Shown: positions 11,089-22,698 of the stretch, piece by piece
Numbering within the stretch: position 1 is the first letter of the stretch
How the letters are laid out: every line of letters begins with the position of its first letter
NCBI GenBank assembly: GCA_021904315.1
Contig: CM038912.1
Location: 23,286,949 to 23,350,948, forward strand
Source: Sphagnum magellanicum
Taxonomy: Eukaryota > Streptophyta > Sphagnopsida > Sphagnales > Sphagnaceae
Reading direction: 5' to 3'
DNA length: 64,000 nt
Notes under the pieces: generated by a model
Databases searched by the model: none
Told to the model about the DNA's origin: nothing
What the model saw: the letters and a program-made list of their open reading frames with translations, nothing else
Made by a program: the position numbers and the translations under genes

Positions 11089-11352
11089 GTCTCAGTATGA
11101 TTTTCTGTCCCAGTTTACCAAATGTCTCACTCAGTGTTCAATTGTTTTGCCAGTCAAGGAAAACTTTCTCTTCATCAAAGCTGCAATAATAGGATGCCTT
11201 TGATGTTTGTAAGTTTCATCTCTTCAGATCAATATTTGTTCTTAATAGTTCCTTGGTTTGTGCCATCAGTTGACAATGTTGTCATATAATCACCTGGTAA
11301 CATACATGCTTTACGACCCTAACCTTTCTGTCTTGTGCATTAAATGTAGTAG

Positions 11353-11498
11353 GTAACATGGAAGTCATGAATTATGGTGTTAATGAGAATGGAGACCACT
11401 ACTGGAGTGGCATGAAAGAGGCACAGGTGGAGGACACGGACTCTGAGCCAGAGAATGCTTCGGAAGGTTATCAGTCGGAGGCAAACACAATTTTGCAG
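11353..11498 (+). CDS. Acidic linker exon, block A copy, splice donor lost
   Basis: It starts after an AG acceptor at 11352 and encodes MEVMNYG followed by an acidic stretch (QVEDTDSEPENASEGYQSE). The block B counterpart (37984-38136) ends at a GT donor that joins in phase to the kinase exon. Here the 12 bases containing that donor (CTAGACGGTATT in B) are missing, so the frame runs on to a stop at 11577-11579. The exon is phase 1 at its start and would join in phase to the bHLH exon ending at 11088. Function unknown. Confidence 0.5.
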
Positions 11499-11753
11499 CC
11501 ATCTACATGCTTCATGCTAGTTTCATCTTCTTGGCTTATGCATGAAGTAGTGAAAATGGTGGTGATTCAAGTGGAGTAATGAAAATCACTGTTGTGGATC
11601 ATAGTTACGAGATCTTTTTTTTGCCAGAACTTTTCTAAGGACTTTGCACTTCATCCCAGGATGAGCTGAAGTTCTGTCTGCACACATGCAGAAGTTTGTT
11701 AGATCATGTTGCAGAACTGAGCATAGTGTGTTTGTGATGAGTCTTTCACATAA

Positions 11754-13313
11754 ATGGGACATTACATCTTCAAACATACTTTGAATTGTGCTTGTGTAGG
11801 TCCTGATGATACTTTCAAATTCGAAGCAACTTCATCAAACTCTATCAACACACAAGTGTTCAAGGAAAGGATTGTAACAGCAATATGTGAGCTGGATGAT
11901 AGAACATTTGGTCAAAATTCAAAACTGCAGGTGAATGTGTTGCAGTGCGAGTACATGGTCAGGACTATAGTGACCAGCAAATGTTATCTCATGGGGGAGA
12001 CTTGTGCAACTTTGGCTGATCCAATCTACAAAGAGTTGTTCCGCATTGTAAAGAAAGCAGACTTGATTGTGCAAGAGTGCAGTGATGAGCCATTGAATCT
12101 CAAATCAATACTTGTGGAAATGGATAACATATGTGCATTTGTTGCTGTCATTGTTGATTGGCAATCCTGCACAAGGTTGTTCAGAAAAGACATTGATAAT
12201 TGGACATGGGAATCTGTTCATTCAAGATTGGAGCCCCTCAAAGCACAAGATATTCAGAAGAATAAAGAGTTATGGGATCCACGCATTGCAGAGCTTCGGC
12301 AGTCAATGAGTAATCCTCGTGGTTCTAGAACAGGAGAAAGGACCAACCTTGCAGATTATCTCCAATGGAGGGTGCAGAATGTCATGAATGCCTATGACTT
12401 ACAACAGGGACTGCTTCCATGGTTAGTTGTGGCGTCTGATCCTGAAGCGAAGCGAGGAGAATTTTTGGGGAATGGCACATTTGGATCAGTTTCTCAGTAC
12501 ACATGGTTTGGGATGGCATGTGCTGAGAAATCCTTCAATCCTTTTCTTTGTGAGAAACAGAAGCGTGATTTTGAGAATGAGGTTGGGGTCATGGTTCGCT
12601 TGAACCATCCACATGTTGTACGATTGATATGTTGCCATCAAGATTCTACCAAGCGTTCAATTGTGATGGAACTCATGCCCACAAATCTTGAAAGGCACAT
12701 TGCAAAACGAAAGGCTTCACACAAGCCATTCACACCTCAAGCAGCTGTTGATGTCATGTCACAGATTGCTTCAGGCATGGAGTACTTGCATGGACAAGGG
12801 ATTGTGCACCGTGACCTTAAACCTAATAACATCTTGGTTAGTCCAAACACAAACCCTGAACTCTCTGCTGATGGGTATGTGGAGGTGAAGTTGGCGGATT
12901 TTGGTTTGGCAAAGACAAAGGTCAACACCTCTTCATCTATGTTGCACTCTCAGATTTGTGGAGCAGCAGCATGGAGGGCACCAGAGGCCTTTGCGGACCA
13001 CGAAGGGCACCTAAGGCGTTTTTCTGCAAAAAGAGCTGATGTTTATAGCTTTGCGATCTTGTGCTCGCAAATTCTCTCTGGTAAATTGCACCCTTTTGGT
13101 TACCCCCCAGTGAGATTGCTTGAAAGAATTAGTTCCCCACAAAATGAAAGGCCATTTTTGCCTTCAAGCAGCAATTACCCTGCACAATTACTTTCCCTGA
13201 TCAAGCAGTGTTGGGCTCCTGATCCACGTATGCGGCCAAATTTCTCAAGTATTTGCAGTAGTCTTCAAGAAATCCGATTTAGTCTTCTGGTGTGCAAACC
13301 GGATGTGAACTAG
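11754..13313 (+). CDS. MLKL-like (DUF1221-type) TKL protein kinase, block A copy
   Basis: An open frame of 519 codons. By comparison with block B the true exon probably starts at 11800, after a TTGTGTAG acceptor. The N-terminal ~200 residues (LQVNVLQCE, CYLMGETCATLADP, KKADLIVQECSDE) resemble the helical DUF1221 region of plant mixed-lineage-kinase-like proteins, which work in immune cell death. The kinase domain has a glycine loop GNGTFGSV, lysine in CAEKSF, HRDLKPNN, DFG in LADFGLAK, and WRAPEAF, so all catalytic residues are present. Activity is plausible, unlike classical MLKL pseudokinases. The upstream acidic exon has lost its donor, so this copy may start from its own ATG, from another exon, or be non-functional. 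The kinase call is firm; the MLKL assignment is from memory of the family pattern. Confidence 0.8.
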   Translation: MGHYIFKHTLNCACVGPDDTFKFEATSSNSINTQVFKERIVTAICELDDRTFGQNSKLQVNVLQCEYMVRTIVTSKCYLMGETCATLADPIYKELFRIVKKADLIVQECSDEPLNLKSILVEMDNICAFVAVIVDWQSCTRLFRKDIDNWTWESVHSRLEPLKAQDIQKNKELWDPRIAELRQSMSNPRGSRTGERTNLADYLQWRVQNVMNAYDLQQGLLPWLVVASDPEAKRGEFLGNGTFGSVSQYTWFGMACAEKSFNPFLCEKQKRDFENEVGVMVRLNHPHVVRLICCHQDSTKRSIVMELMPTNLERHIAKRKASHKPFTPQAAVDVMSQIASGMEYLHGQGIVHRDLKPNNILVSPNTNPELSADGYVEVKLADFGLAKTKVNTSSSMLHSQICGAAAWRAPEAFADHEGHLRRFSAKRADVYSFAILCSQILSGKLHPFGYPPVRLLERISSPQNERPFLPSSSNYPAQLLSLIKQCWAPDPRMRPNFSSICSSLQEIRFSLLVCKPDVN

Positions 13314-15212
13314 AACTGAGCTACTGCATGAGCAGTTCTTCATTATCAACCATTCTAGATGAAATGAACAATAGGCATGCAAGCTATCTGGCATGCTGTT
13401 TTGTTATGCAGGAATATCTAAAACTTGGAGGTTTCATGGCATGTCCTTCATGTTAAAATTCATCCCAAAGTGTTGGTATGCATGATATTAGAGCTGTATT
13501 TTTAACACCCTGTTTGAAGAGTTCTGTATGAAATTCATGGAGGAGATCATGCAAATAGGGCTGATTTCTAAGAGGAAGCATCATTTTGTTCTCATAGACA
13601 TCAGCATCCTAGAAGTTGACTTCGTGTCAAATAGCTATAAGATGGCACTGAGTTTGAGAAATATGCTCATCAAATGTGCAAAATACAGTGGATATTTTGA
13701 CTTTCAAGTTTGTGCCTAATTGATTAGTGGAGCACACAAAAGTCAACTATCGTTGCAATTTGATTAGGCAAGAGCTTTCTTCCCCTTCTAATCTATTCAC
13801 AAGTTGCATCTCTATCAGGAGCTTCTTCTCTAAGGAAGAGATCGGTAATACAAGGTAATGGTGTGTCAAACTTGCACCCTAACAAAGTATTTGAATCTTT
13901 TTCCTTTTTGAATGTGTTCAAGTTAATGGTGTTAATTACTGGTAGGAATCAAGAGAGTGTTTGACTAGAAGATGCATCGTCTGCAACACAGAAATGCATG
14001 GTTGCAGAAGTGAATTCACACAGTCTTAGCATTAATGTGATAAGCATGATCAAGTGATTTTGTCCAAGCATGCTACGCTTGTTTCTATGCATGAAGCCTT
14101 CTCTGCAATTGTTCCCTTTGTCTATGGACTATGGTAAGATCCTGTAGACTGAGGGTCAATACGTTTGCACCTATTTTGCAGTCTCACATTTTCATAGTAT
14201 ACTGTAAGCCATCAAATACTTTCAAGGAACAATTTTCCTGCACAATTTAAGGCTGATATATAAAGCTTCACATGCTCTTGAATTCTCTCTGCTAAACTTG
14301 TATCATTTTGGTGAAGCCTTTATTAGGATGTGCGAAAGGGCAAGTTCCCAGAAACGCAAAAGTGAAACTTTGTCCGTTTGACATGTAGCTGCAATTGTTC
14401 TTATTAAGAAATCTTTGATTGAAACACTCTTAGATTGATAACAAGTTAATCTGGAAGAGAACCTTAGGTTATAGAAAGTATGATGAGAATGGGTTCTTGA
14501 ATGAGTCTTGAAAGGGTTTCTGGAAAGGATGGTTTCCCAGAAACATGAAAAGATTTGGGGCTCCTGATCCATACCTGCATGCACCCATATACTCTCAGTT
14601 GTTTGTGAGCAATACAATTGAAGTTGGCCTGTTGAGGTTCTCTGGCTATGAATATGGCTTGTGAATTACAATCACGCTGTTTTAGTAGCTCTTCACTGCC
14701 GGATATTGTATGACAGTTGAAATGCCAGGAGGGAAGTCATCTAGCACATGCTACTGCAGGATCATGAATTTGGAGAATGCTTACCATATGCCTTGGGATA
14801 AGACTTGTTCAAAGTAGTGGGGACATGCAAATTGGGAAGGTTTTTATCTTCTTGATTCAAAACGTTTGACATGCAACACTGACACGCACAACACTCTTAG
14901 ATTGGTGGTCAGGTAGTCTGGATGAGGAGCTTAGGTTACAGAAAGCATGTTGAGAATGCTTCCTATTGTTATTTCCTTTTGAATGAAGTTGATTGATATT
15001 TTGAGAAAATCTGATGACTTAGATCTATTGCATATGATATGATGCACTTCTACTTTCAAGCTCTTTCAAAGTCCATCAAGTTCAATAATTTTGAACAATT
15101 TTTCTTGTCGAAAGGACAAGGTTGGTATCATGTAGACCCAGTTGAAGGTGCATCCCCCAATGTAGGCAGAATTTGTGTTAGAAGGGATTAATCTGGATTT
15201 TGGTTCTCTCAG

Positions 15213-15578
15213 GTAGCTTCTCAAACTGACTATGAATCTACACAAACTGGTGAACTAGAGCCAAGCAATCCTGATATTCTCTGTCCTGAACTACAGATGA
15301 AAAATTGTGCTCATGTCTTCTTTGTCCTCATAATGTTTAAGCAATTGTCTGATGAAGAGGATGACTCCAACCATACCGGGTTGATCTGCAGCAACAATGC
15401 CTACCCCAAAGTTGATCGGGTGATCCCATGCTTACCCTGGCCACTGAGATCAACGGCAGATTTTGGTTCCAACAGCAGGGATCATTCTCTCCGGATCTCT
15501 AACTCTCACCTCAGGTGCTCAAGGCAAAACAAAATTCAGGCCCAAATCTACCGAAACTTACAACAGCCAACTTGGTAG
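15213..15578 (+). CDS. Conserved 121-codon frame of unknown identity
   Basis: It follows a CTCTCAG acceptor-like sequence and is open from 15213 to a stop at 15576-15578. It includes TDYESTQTGELEPSNPD and LSDEEDDSNHTGLICS. The block B copy (42042-42407) lies on the opposite strand because of the inversion and keeps the frame open with scattered substitutions. No known domain recognised. It may be an exon of an unknown gene or a gene fragment carried with the block. Confidence 0.35.
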   Translation, partial: VASQTDYESTQTGELEPSNPDILCPELQMKNCAHVFFVLIMFKQLSDEEDDSNHTGLICSNNAYPKVDRVIPCLPWPLRSTADFGSNSRDHSLRISNSHLRCSRQNKIQAQIYRNLQQPTW

Positions 15579-17930
15579 CTGTCTCTCTAAGCACTCTGGA
15601 GTTCACCACGAAGGAACAATTCCCTCTATCACATTTTGTCCTTGCATTCAAATGCACAAACAGGAAGTTTTAGCTTTGAAGAAGCATCAAGTTGCAGAAC
15701 CTTCTTTATATTTGCAGTTCTCCTATTCATGCCTTGGACACAGTCACAAGTCAGAACAGAACAGCCACTATGTTAGTTGTTTCTCTGAGCTGTGGGAAGC
15801 TCACCTGTATATTACTATGTCTTCTGCCCTAATTTGGTGCTTGCATTTAGATACATAAATGAGATGTTTTAGGCATTGTAGAAGCACCAAGTTGGTGAGG
15901 CATTCACAAGGATTTGAATCTAATGAAAGGTAGCCCTGGTTGTTGATATTCTGTGCAGCTAAAGAAGCAGATGGAGTGGGGAATGTTTGTCAAAAATATA
16001 GAGCCATTAGCAAAATTCATGTGTGAAAACTTGTAAAGCTTGTATCTTGAAACGTCTCATTTTGGTTTGAGTTTGTTTTTCATGGGTAGTTTATCCACAA
16101 AGAAAAATGAGCCATTGATGAAATTTGTATGTGTGAGAAAGCTTTTCAAAAAGTTGGACCTCACCCCCAAACAATCTTCCCATATTTTTTGCTAAATGTG
16201 AATAACCTTTATCATATGTACTTGATTGTGTGAGCTCTTAACCTTCATCTTGAGCTGTTGCAGGGTTATTGACAAACCATGTTCTTGCATACCTAAGGTC
16301 CATGCAACTATTGTTGCATCCTCCTAATTTATTTGCACACATGCTGGCGTAACCTTTCTAGAGGTTGTTTCCGCATTCAAATGGTTAGAAAAAGAAATCA
16401 ATGGTATGTTCGATGGCTTGCCTATTTGTCGTCTTCAATGAACATGTCCTTGTTTCAAACAAGATCCTACTGTGACTGGACAGAAAGTCATTTTAATAGT
16501 GTGAACACAATGGGTTTTAGGGTTTCGTTTTTTGTTTGATTGTTTTCAATGGCCATCAACATTTTGCATGCTTGTAGAAAAATTGTGTGTTATGGTGAAC
16601 AAAAGCTACATTGAGCGATGGATGGTGGAGGGAGCGACTGCATTGAAGAAAGGTTTGCGTAATTGACGATGGAACGTAAAATAAGGGGCAGAAGGAAATT
16701 CTTTTTGTTATGAGTTTTTCTTCTTGTTGCAGTTTAGATTAGTAGGCTAATTGTTGATGAACTTCGCTACGTCAATGACTTAGCAGAGTAGATGTGTAGA
16801 TCTAAGGAAGGATAGATGATATGAAGGGTTGATGCTGAGGAATGATGAAAATAAAATAGGTCCGAGTTGTAGAACTAAAGGCCATGTGGAAGTCAAGATG
16901 CATTTGAGAAGGTGAACTTTTTGTTGTAGTACCTTCAACCCATGTTGTAAATAGTTGTCAAAGTGAGTACTAAAAACCTCAAAGGAGTGTCCTTGGGTTG
17001 GGTAGAATGAGACAAATAAGGTTGAGAATGGGGGAAACTTAAAGAGATGAAATGTGTAGTATGTTTTTGCATAAGAATATGTCTTCTTAAGTGATTCTAA
17101 GTGAGCCTGGTACCCATTGCTCAAAGTCACGATTAGAACATTTGAATCCAAAGGTCTACAAGATTTAGGTTTTCAGATGAGAGATTTGATGTCACATTGC
17201 ATTGTTGCATTTAGTGAGAAAATGGTTAATAGCTCATATGGACTGAATGAACCTTGAAAGTTCTGACCTCAAAGCCATACTTCAATAGGTTCTAAATTCT
17301 TAGTGATATGAATTGGTACTTGGCAGCCAGTAGTACATGGCCATTAAGGAAATATGTGATGAAGATTCATACAACTGTGACAGGTTGGCAAATATGCATA
17401 TAGAGAACTTGGTTTTGTTAGAATTAGTAAACATTAGCAGAATCTCACTTTGACAATAGTATCACAAATCAAATGATGTAATTGGTTGTAGGGTATCTAA
17501 GTTTTTGACTTCATTAGTTGTTTCATACGCAATTAGGTTTGTTCTTTTAATCTTCCCCTTTCTTTTGGTTACACTAGCTTTTACCAAAACTTTAATTATC
17601 CATTGTCCTCTTCTAGTTGTTGCAAGGACCCTACTAGTCCATGGAGATTTGTTTTTTTGTATCTATTTGAAGATTGGGGGAACATTTTCTTTGTCAAATG
17701 CTAGCTAGTCCAACATGTTGTTTCATTGCTTGCAAGGCACATTTAGATTGATGACAGGTCCAATTTTCCTAACCCAACAAGTGGGGGGCGTGCACTTTGG
17801 CTCCATTGGAAATATGCCCTTCTCCTTTTTAAACACAACCCAAGAATAAAGATAGTTGGTTATGTTAGGATGTAGTAAGAATACACATGTTTCTAGCAGT
17901 TCAATAAAAAAAATTATAATATAAAAGACT

Positions 17931-18081
17931 AAAAGGTCCTCTCACATAAAATTGATGTATGTTGTTGATGTGTAGGCTGTGGGTGTGAATCTCAATGTGT
18001 GGTTAAAAAGTCCTCTCACATAAAATTGATGTCTATTGTCTATGTGTAGGTTGTGGTTGTGAATCTCAATGTGCGGTTAAT
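17931..18081. repeat. Tandem duplicate, 2 units of about 74 bp
   Basis: Both units start near AAGTCCTCTCACATAAAATT (GGTCC in the first) and run through GTGAATCTCAATGTG. Block B has a single unit at about 42807-42882, so the doubling arose in A or was lost in B. Confidence 0.85.
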
Positions 18082-18182
18082 ATGAAATATTTGAAAATCT
18101 GCCTTTCTTTGGATAAGGTGCATACCAATGTGGGCACTTCGTACTCTCATATTTGATTTTAAATTCCATTTCAGCTTTTTGA

Positions 18183-18370
18183 TATGATTTTTCCTCTTTT
18201 AGATGTTTCAACTTTCACATATGGTTTTTACAATTTTACCTCTAATTTCTATTATGATTTTTCCTCTTCTAGATGTTCAATTTTCATAGCTCGTATATGC
18301 AATCTTACATTTAATGTTTGTTGTTACTTTTCCATAGGTATGTGCTCAACTTTCACATTTATCAATATCC
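18183..18370. repeat. Degenerate tandem repeat, about 3 units of 70 bp
   Basis: Units begin TATGATTTTTCCTCTT (18183), TATGATTTTTCCTCTTC (about 18252) and a diverged third near 18325. Each contains a TTTCACAT- or TTTTCATAG-like core. T-rich, no coding potential. Confidence 0.6.
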
Positions 18371-18924
18371 CTTGTACTCTAGTTCTCAAGATTACAAACT
18401 AAGATTTTTAGGAAAAACTAGAGTGCATGTACTCAATAAGTTGGTATAAAGGTCATACTTAAAGAATGTGAGAAATGAGAGAATCGGTACCCAAGTGAAT
18501 GGTTTACGAATAATAACTTGTTCTTGTGATTCCTTGTTTTGGTAGCAATGGCAAGTGCACACCATTGGAGGAATTTGCAATGTTTGTGCCACTAAGTTAC
18601 CTCGATTTCTAAGATCCAAAGGTCATATTTTGTTTGTTGTTAGGTGTAATTACTTTTGGTGATCTTTATGCATTGTTAAACTATTAGGATTCTTGCATAT
18701 TTGTGATTAATTGCATGCCCTTTAATGTGACACATACACCATCATTAGTGAACACTTCCTTGGCTTGTGTCACAATGGACTAGATAATATTTATGGAAAG
18801 GGAGGCTACCAATGGGTAACATGTCCCAAGTAATTGTTGAGCCATGGTAATGACAAAGGAATTACATGGGAGATGCTACCTATTGATAGCCCCCCTCTCC
18901 ATAAATGCTATCCAATGTAATTGA

Positions 18925-19040
18925 TAACTTTCATGTGTGTAGATGAAGAGTTTCATAATTTTTAATAAATGGATGAAAAATTTCATAACTTTCTTGTAGA
19001 TGGATGAAAAGTTCCATAGCCTTCTTGTAGATGGACAAAA
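18925..19040. repeat. Tandem repeat, about 3 units of 40 bp
   Basis: Repeated text of the type TTTCATAACTTTCTTGTAGA followed by TGGATGAAAA, with substitutions. Lies in the A-specific part of block A. Confidence 0.65.
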
Positions 19041-20268
19041 AGAGAGAGGGAGAAGATCTACATCGTGAAAAACAAGGGGAGGGCAAACCAAAAGCTTAAA
19101 AATGTCTAAATAATAGTGTTGTGTACGAAGTTGCAAGCTATTGCACCTTGATTGCCTTGCTCTAGACAAATCAAAAATTGACACATCAATGATCTACCTC
19201 CAAGAATCAGCTATAGTTTTACAATAAACAACTTTTTTCTATTGTTAGAATTCCCAAATGATCCCCACCATAACAAAACTCCCATTTTGCTTGTGCATGA
19301 ATACTTTTCTTAATGTTGTTCCAAACCATACCCATAACCAGACACTCAAAGCGCCACTCAACTCCAGTCCACCCTATTTATGATCATTTGTATGCATATA
19401 ATGTTACAAGTCACACACCATTTACCAAAAACACATAGAAAGGTGCTTCCAAGAAAAAATTACTATTCTCCATCCCCTTCACTGAACACAAATTTCACAA
19501 AAAAACCAAACACAATATTTCATGACCGGTGATTCAATAATAGTTACTTTATTGAATGCATCCATTGACCAGCTATGCTGTGGACTGTAGAGGCAATTGG
19601 TTACAAGCTAGTGTTCACTGATATATCAGTATGGTTATATAATTTCCTTCACATTCCGGAACTACTTGCCATGTCTCTTTAGATTACAGAATTGGATTGC
19701 TCCTAAGCACCAGACACAATATCCATCATCAAGTCAAATGACACTGTTTGAAAAGCATTGGTGAAGAACCGTGGATGATGTGACCCAGCAGCCACCAGTG
19801 CACTGACTATCAGTTGGGAATCTGTCCCGACTCAATCGTTGATGAAAGCACAACTGAGTTACCAAGATTGAACTCAGTAACCTATATCCTGTAAAACCTC
19901 TGTCTTCTCCTCACACTACCTAGGCAAAACCATGAAGGACTCAGCATGATGAAGAAAAGCATTACCTAGTGCCAACTCCTCCACTTACCGTAATCTCGAT
20001 TCTCTTAACCCTCAGGGCTACTGCATAACTGTCAGCGATGGACACTTTCAAACAGCTGCAAAAGATGGGCATTGTGGCTGTCCCAATTGTTCCCTGAAGA
20101 CTTTGGAAGCTACCAGGTTCTCCAAGTCTTATTGACAGTGAACTCGAGTAGAACTGGGTGTTGAATAGTCTGGGTAGCATCTACCATAAACTAGTAGGAG
20201 TTGAACGAACAAGTAATGTGAGCACCCAACAGCTTGTTATTAGCTTGAAGCTCCTGTAGGAGACGCAA

Positions 20269-22434
20269 TTAACCACAGCAAAAGGTGCAGAGATGGCTCC
20301 CAAACTCTGAAATTATGTCCACCAATCCTCCATAGCTGGCTACTGCTGTTAACTGTACAGAAAGATCCCTCCACTGTTTAAGAACAAAAAATGGATGATG
20401 CAAGCTCATGACAATTTATCATGTCGCAACAAGTGCATGCATTTCTCAGACTGCTCTTAATGGATTACTAAAGAGTAACACAGAAAAATTACAAGCCCAA
20501 ACAATCATACATGAATGTCTAAGGCACAGATCACCAAAGGCAAAACAAATGTGTTACCCCAGATGGATGCACAGAGACAGAGAAGGCAGACAGTGGGGCA
20601 CACACAGCCTGGGATAGTAAGGTGCCCCCAAAACTCCATCTTGACAAGATGGGTTGTGTTCCCACCGTCAAAATCTGCACACACACACTGAAACATGTCA
20701 AGTACAAACAGCCGCGTGGAAGACAATTTCAAGCTGCATTAGGTTGAGTAGAAACCATGGTCTGCATCCAACACTCCCAGATCTTATGCCACTAACCATA
20801 GAAAGTAAAATAACAAAGTGATAGCTACTGTCATCAATGGCCACTAGATGACAAAAGGATAATTAACAAAATTGCAAACAAACCAGGCCACAGTTGGCTG
20901 GTGTGCAAAGAGCACCTGGTCATTTGCAATAGTGACAGCTTGAGGGGTTGCACGCATGCAGATACGTGTCACACAATCCAGGCCTGGCAGGCTCCAAAGA
21001 GTCACACAGTACCCACCATTCCCACAAACCTGCACCCAAACCTTTTCTAATCATTCATATTTGGGAGACAACCATATTGACTGTAAATAATCAGTCAAGT
21101 CACTGACATTCAAAATCAGATTCTCAGTATTGGCAAGCTAATGCTTTCTTTCAACTCAATAGTAAACAGTTTACAGGTGCTCAAAAACTAACATCTAGAC
21201 CCTATAAGTCAAGAGTCTTTAGGACCCAAAGCTAGCCCTTAGATTACAAGCTGATACCAGTTTGGTTAGGGAATACAATTGTTGATCCTATGTTACCCTT
21301 AACACTTGCTAATGGGCCCTTGAATCAACAGAAGCATCAGATAACCAGAGTCAGACCCAGACTTTTTAAACTGGCCACCTGTATGTGTGAACCTACCGGC
21401 CAATTCTCACTGGCATCAAGGGACAAACAACTAATCCATGGCAACTTCGCCATAGGCCTTTTCCTGATCTTCACTGCATTCCATGGGTCCAATGCTGCTA
21501 CACATTCACGACTCTGACAATCTGTGTCCACCACACAAGAGAATGCGAACATCCCTCGTTGATAATTTTGTGGGAGCAAGATTTCAAAGAGAAGAAATTT
21601 ACACCTACAAAAGAAACACCTAATTAAAATGCTACCACTAACATTTGCCACCCATGGCTTCCTCCTGCATGCTCTTTCCTTTTTCTTGGCCCATTCATAA
21701 AGCTAGAAAGCGACAAGAAGGAGCTCAACAAAACTTGCCCCAAATTCTGGCAGTCCCATCCTCAGATCCAGTGATTATCTGCAAAGCCAGAAGGAGGGTT
21801 AGTAAATGACTCCATGCCAAGCATTATGATCAAAGCAGAAGGCTGTCTTGCTTCATTACACGGAAGAAACACCCCCCACGCACCCCCCAATCAATGGAGG
21901 GATGGGATGATGCACCTGATTGTGGGATGGCCGAGAAGCAATACAGTGCAAATAATCAGAGTGGCCCTGAAACACCAGTGTATTCTTGCCTGTTTCCTGT
22001 GCAACCATCCAACTTCCTTATCATAAACTGCAGAGCCACAATAATGGAAAACATAATCTAAGCAATTTTTTCAAAAAAGTCACTGAAGATGCTTGCTGGT
22101 GAAGACCTGCAGCGCATCCAAAGTTTCAACCTGGGGATGAAAATCTTGAAGGCAGTCAGTTATCCCATGGGTGTGCCACTCTCAATTAGTACATATTTGG
22201 GACCTCAATCGGTTCAACGGATCAGACTATCACTAATCATAGAGTCCAAATCAAAGCAATTTCAGAGCAGATACTTACGAATCATCACAAGCTTACCATA
22301 TCCCAGGCATATGCACACCCATCACCAGCTGCAGCAAAGAGGCAACCAGTCTGCTCCCGATCAAACAAGACCACCCTATCAATCATTTCTTCGCAAGTAC
22401 TGAGAGATGCTCCATACTTACGATTTAAGACAAC
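20269..22434 (-). pseudogene. THO6/DWA1-like WD40 gene, 5'-truncated duplicate
   Basis: Seven exons read on the minus strand, in order: 22297-22434, 21916-21996, 21739-21778, 21397-21521, 20916-21029, 20558-20674, 20269-20352, ending in TAA. Key text: CLFAAAGDGCAYAWDM, VFQGHSDYLHCIASRP, IITGSEDGTARIWD, SLDASENW, GGLVDIISEFGSHLCTF. This is the C-terminal two-thirds of THO complex subunit 6. All seven exons are open and phased, but block A homology stops at 22698, before the exon that precedes 22434, so the start and first WD repeats are missing. A conserved leucine after ENW is proline here (CCG, against CTG in block B). The intron after 21739 uses a GC donor (GCAAGT), as in block B. Probably a non-functional partial copy. 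Confidence 0.85.
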
Positions 22435-22698
22435 CTGAAACAAACTGAGAGATGACCCAGTAATAAGGTTATGGAGATTTCAGATCTGATAACATCACAT
22501 GAACAAGTTAGTAATGACGAGAAAGAGGAAACCCAACCGAAGAAAAGAGAGAATCCAGATCAAGAAAAAAACTGAGACACAAGATACACCCTGTTGTTTG
22601 AACAACAGCAATGGATACACAAGGTGCACCCTATAAAACGCACTGCAGATAGAACTCTAGCAGGCGTCTCAAAACTCTAACTCTCAGAATACTACATC

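Larger units (their letters stand above)
13314..20268. other. Mostly noncoding DNA of block A between kinase and THO6 copy
   Basis: Apart from the conserved frame at 15213-15578 and three small tandem repeats (17931-18081, 18183-18370, 18925-19040), I see no gene. 16470-17575 and 18190-19560 have no counterpart in block B and could be A-specific insertions or B deletions. They carry no recognisable transposon ends. A short minus-strand open stretch at 19962-20180, conserved in B at 43683-43901, lies beyond the THO6 stop and is probably 3' UTR. Confidence 0.5.
11236..22698 (+). repeat. Segmental duplication, block A (partner 37869-46420)
   Basis: Homology to block B begins abruptly near 11236 (GTTCTTAATAGTTCC) and ends near 22698. 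Colinear parts: 11236-14573 with 37869-41212, 17575-18180 with about 42467-43085, and 19560-22698 with 43266-46420. 15213-16410 is inverted in B (41213-42408). Found only in A: about 14574-15212, 16470-17575 and 18190-19560. The block carries an MLKL-like kinase and only the 3' two-thirds of a THO6 gene, so A is probably the derived copy. Confidence 0.93.

Noticed and set aside
18183..19560. Possible transposon inserted only in block A
   Set aside because: No terminal inverted repeats, target-site duplication or transposase text could be seen. A deletion in block B explains it equally well.
22095..22142. Minus-strand exon-like VETLDALQVFTSKHLQ inside the THO6 copy (also in block B)
   Set aside because: It sits after a plausible acceptor, but the exon at 21916-21996 supplies the correct family sequence (GHSDYLHCI) in the right phase, so this piece is intron.
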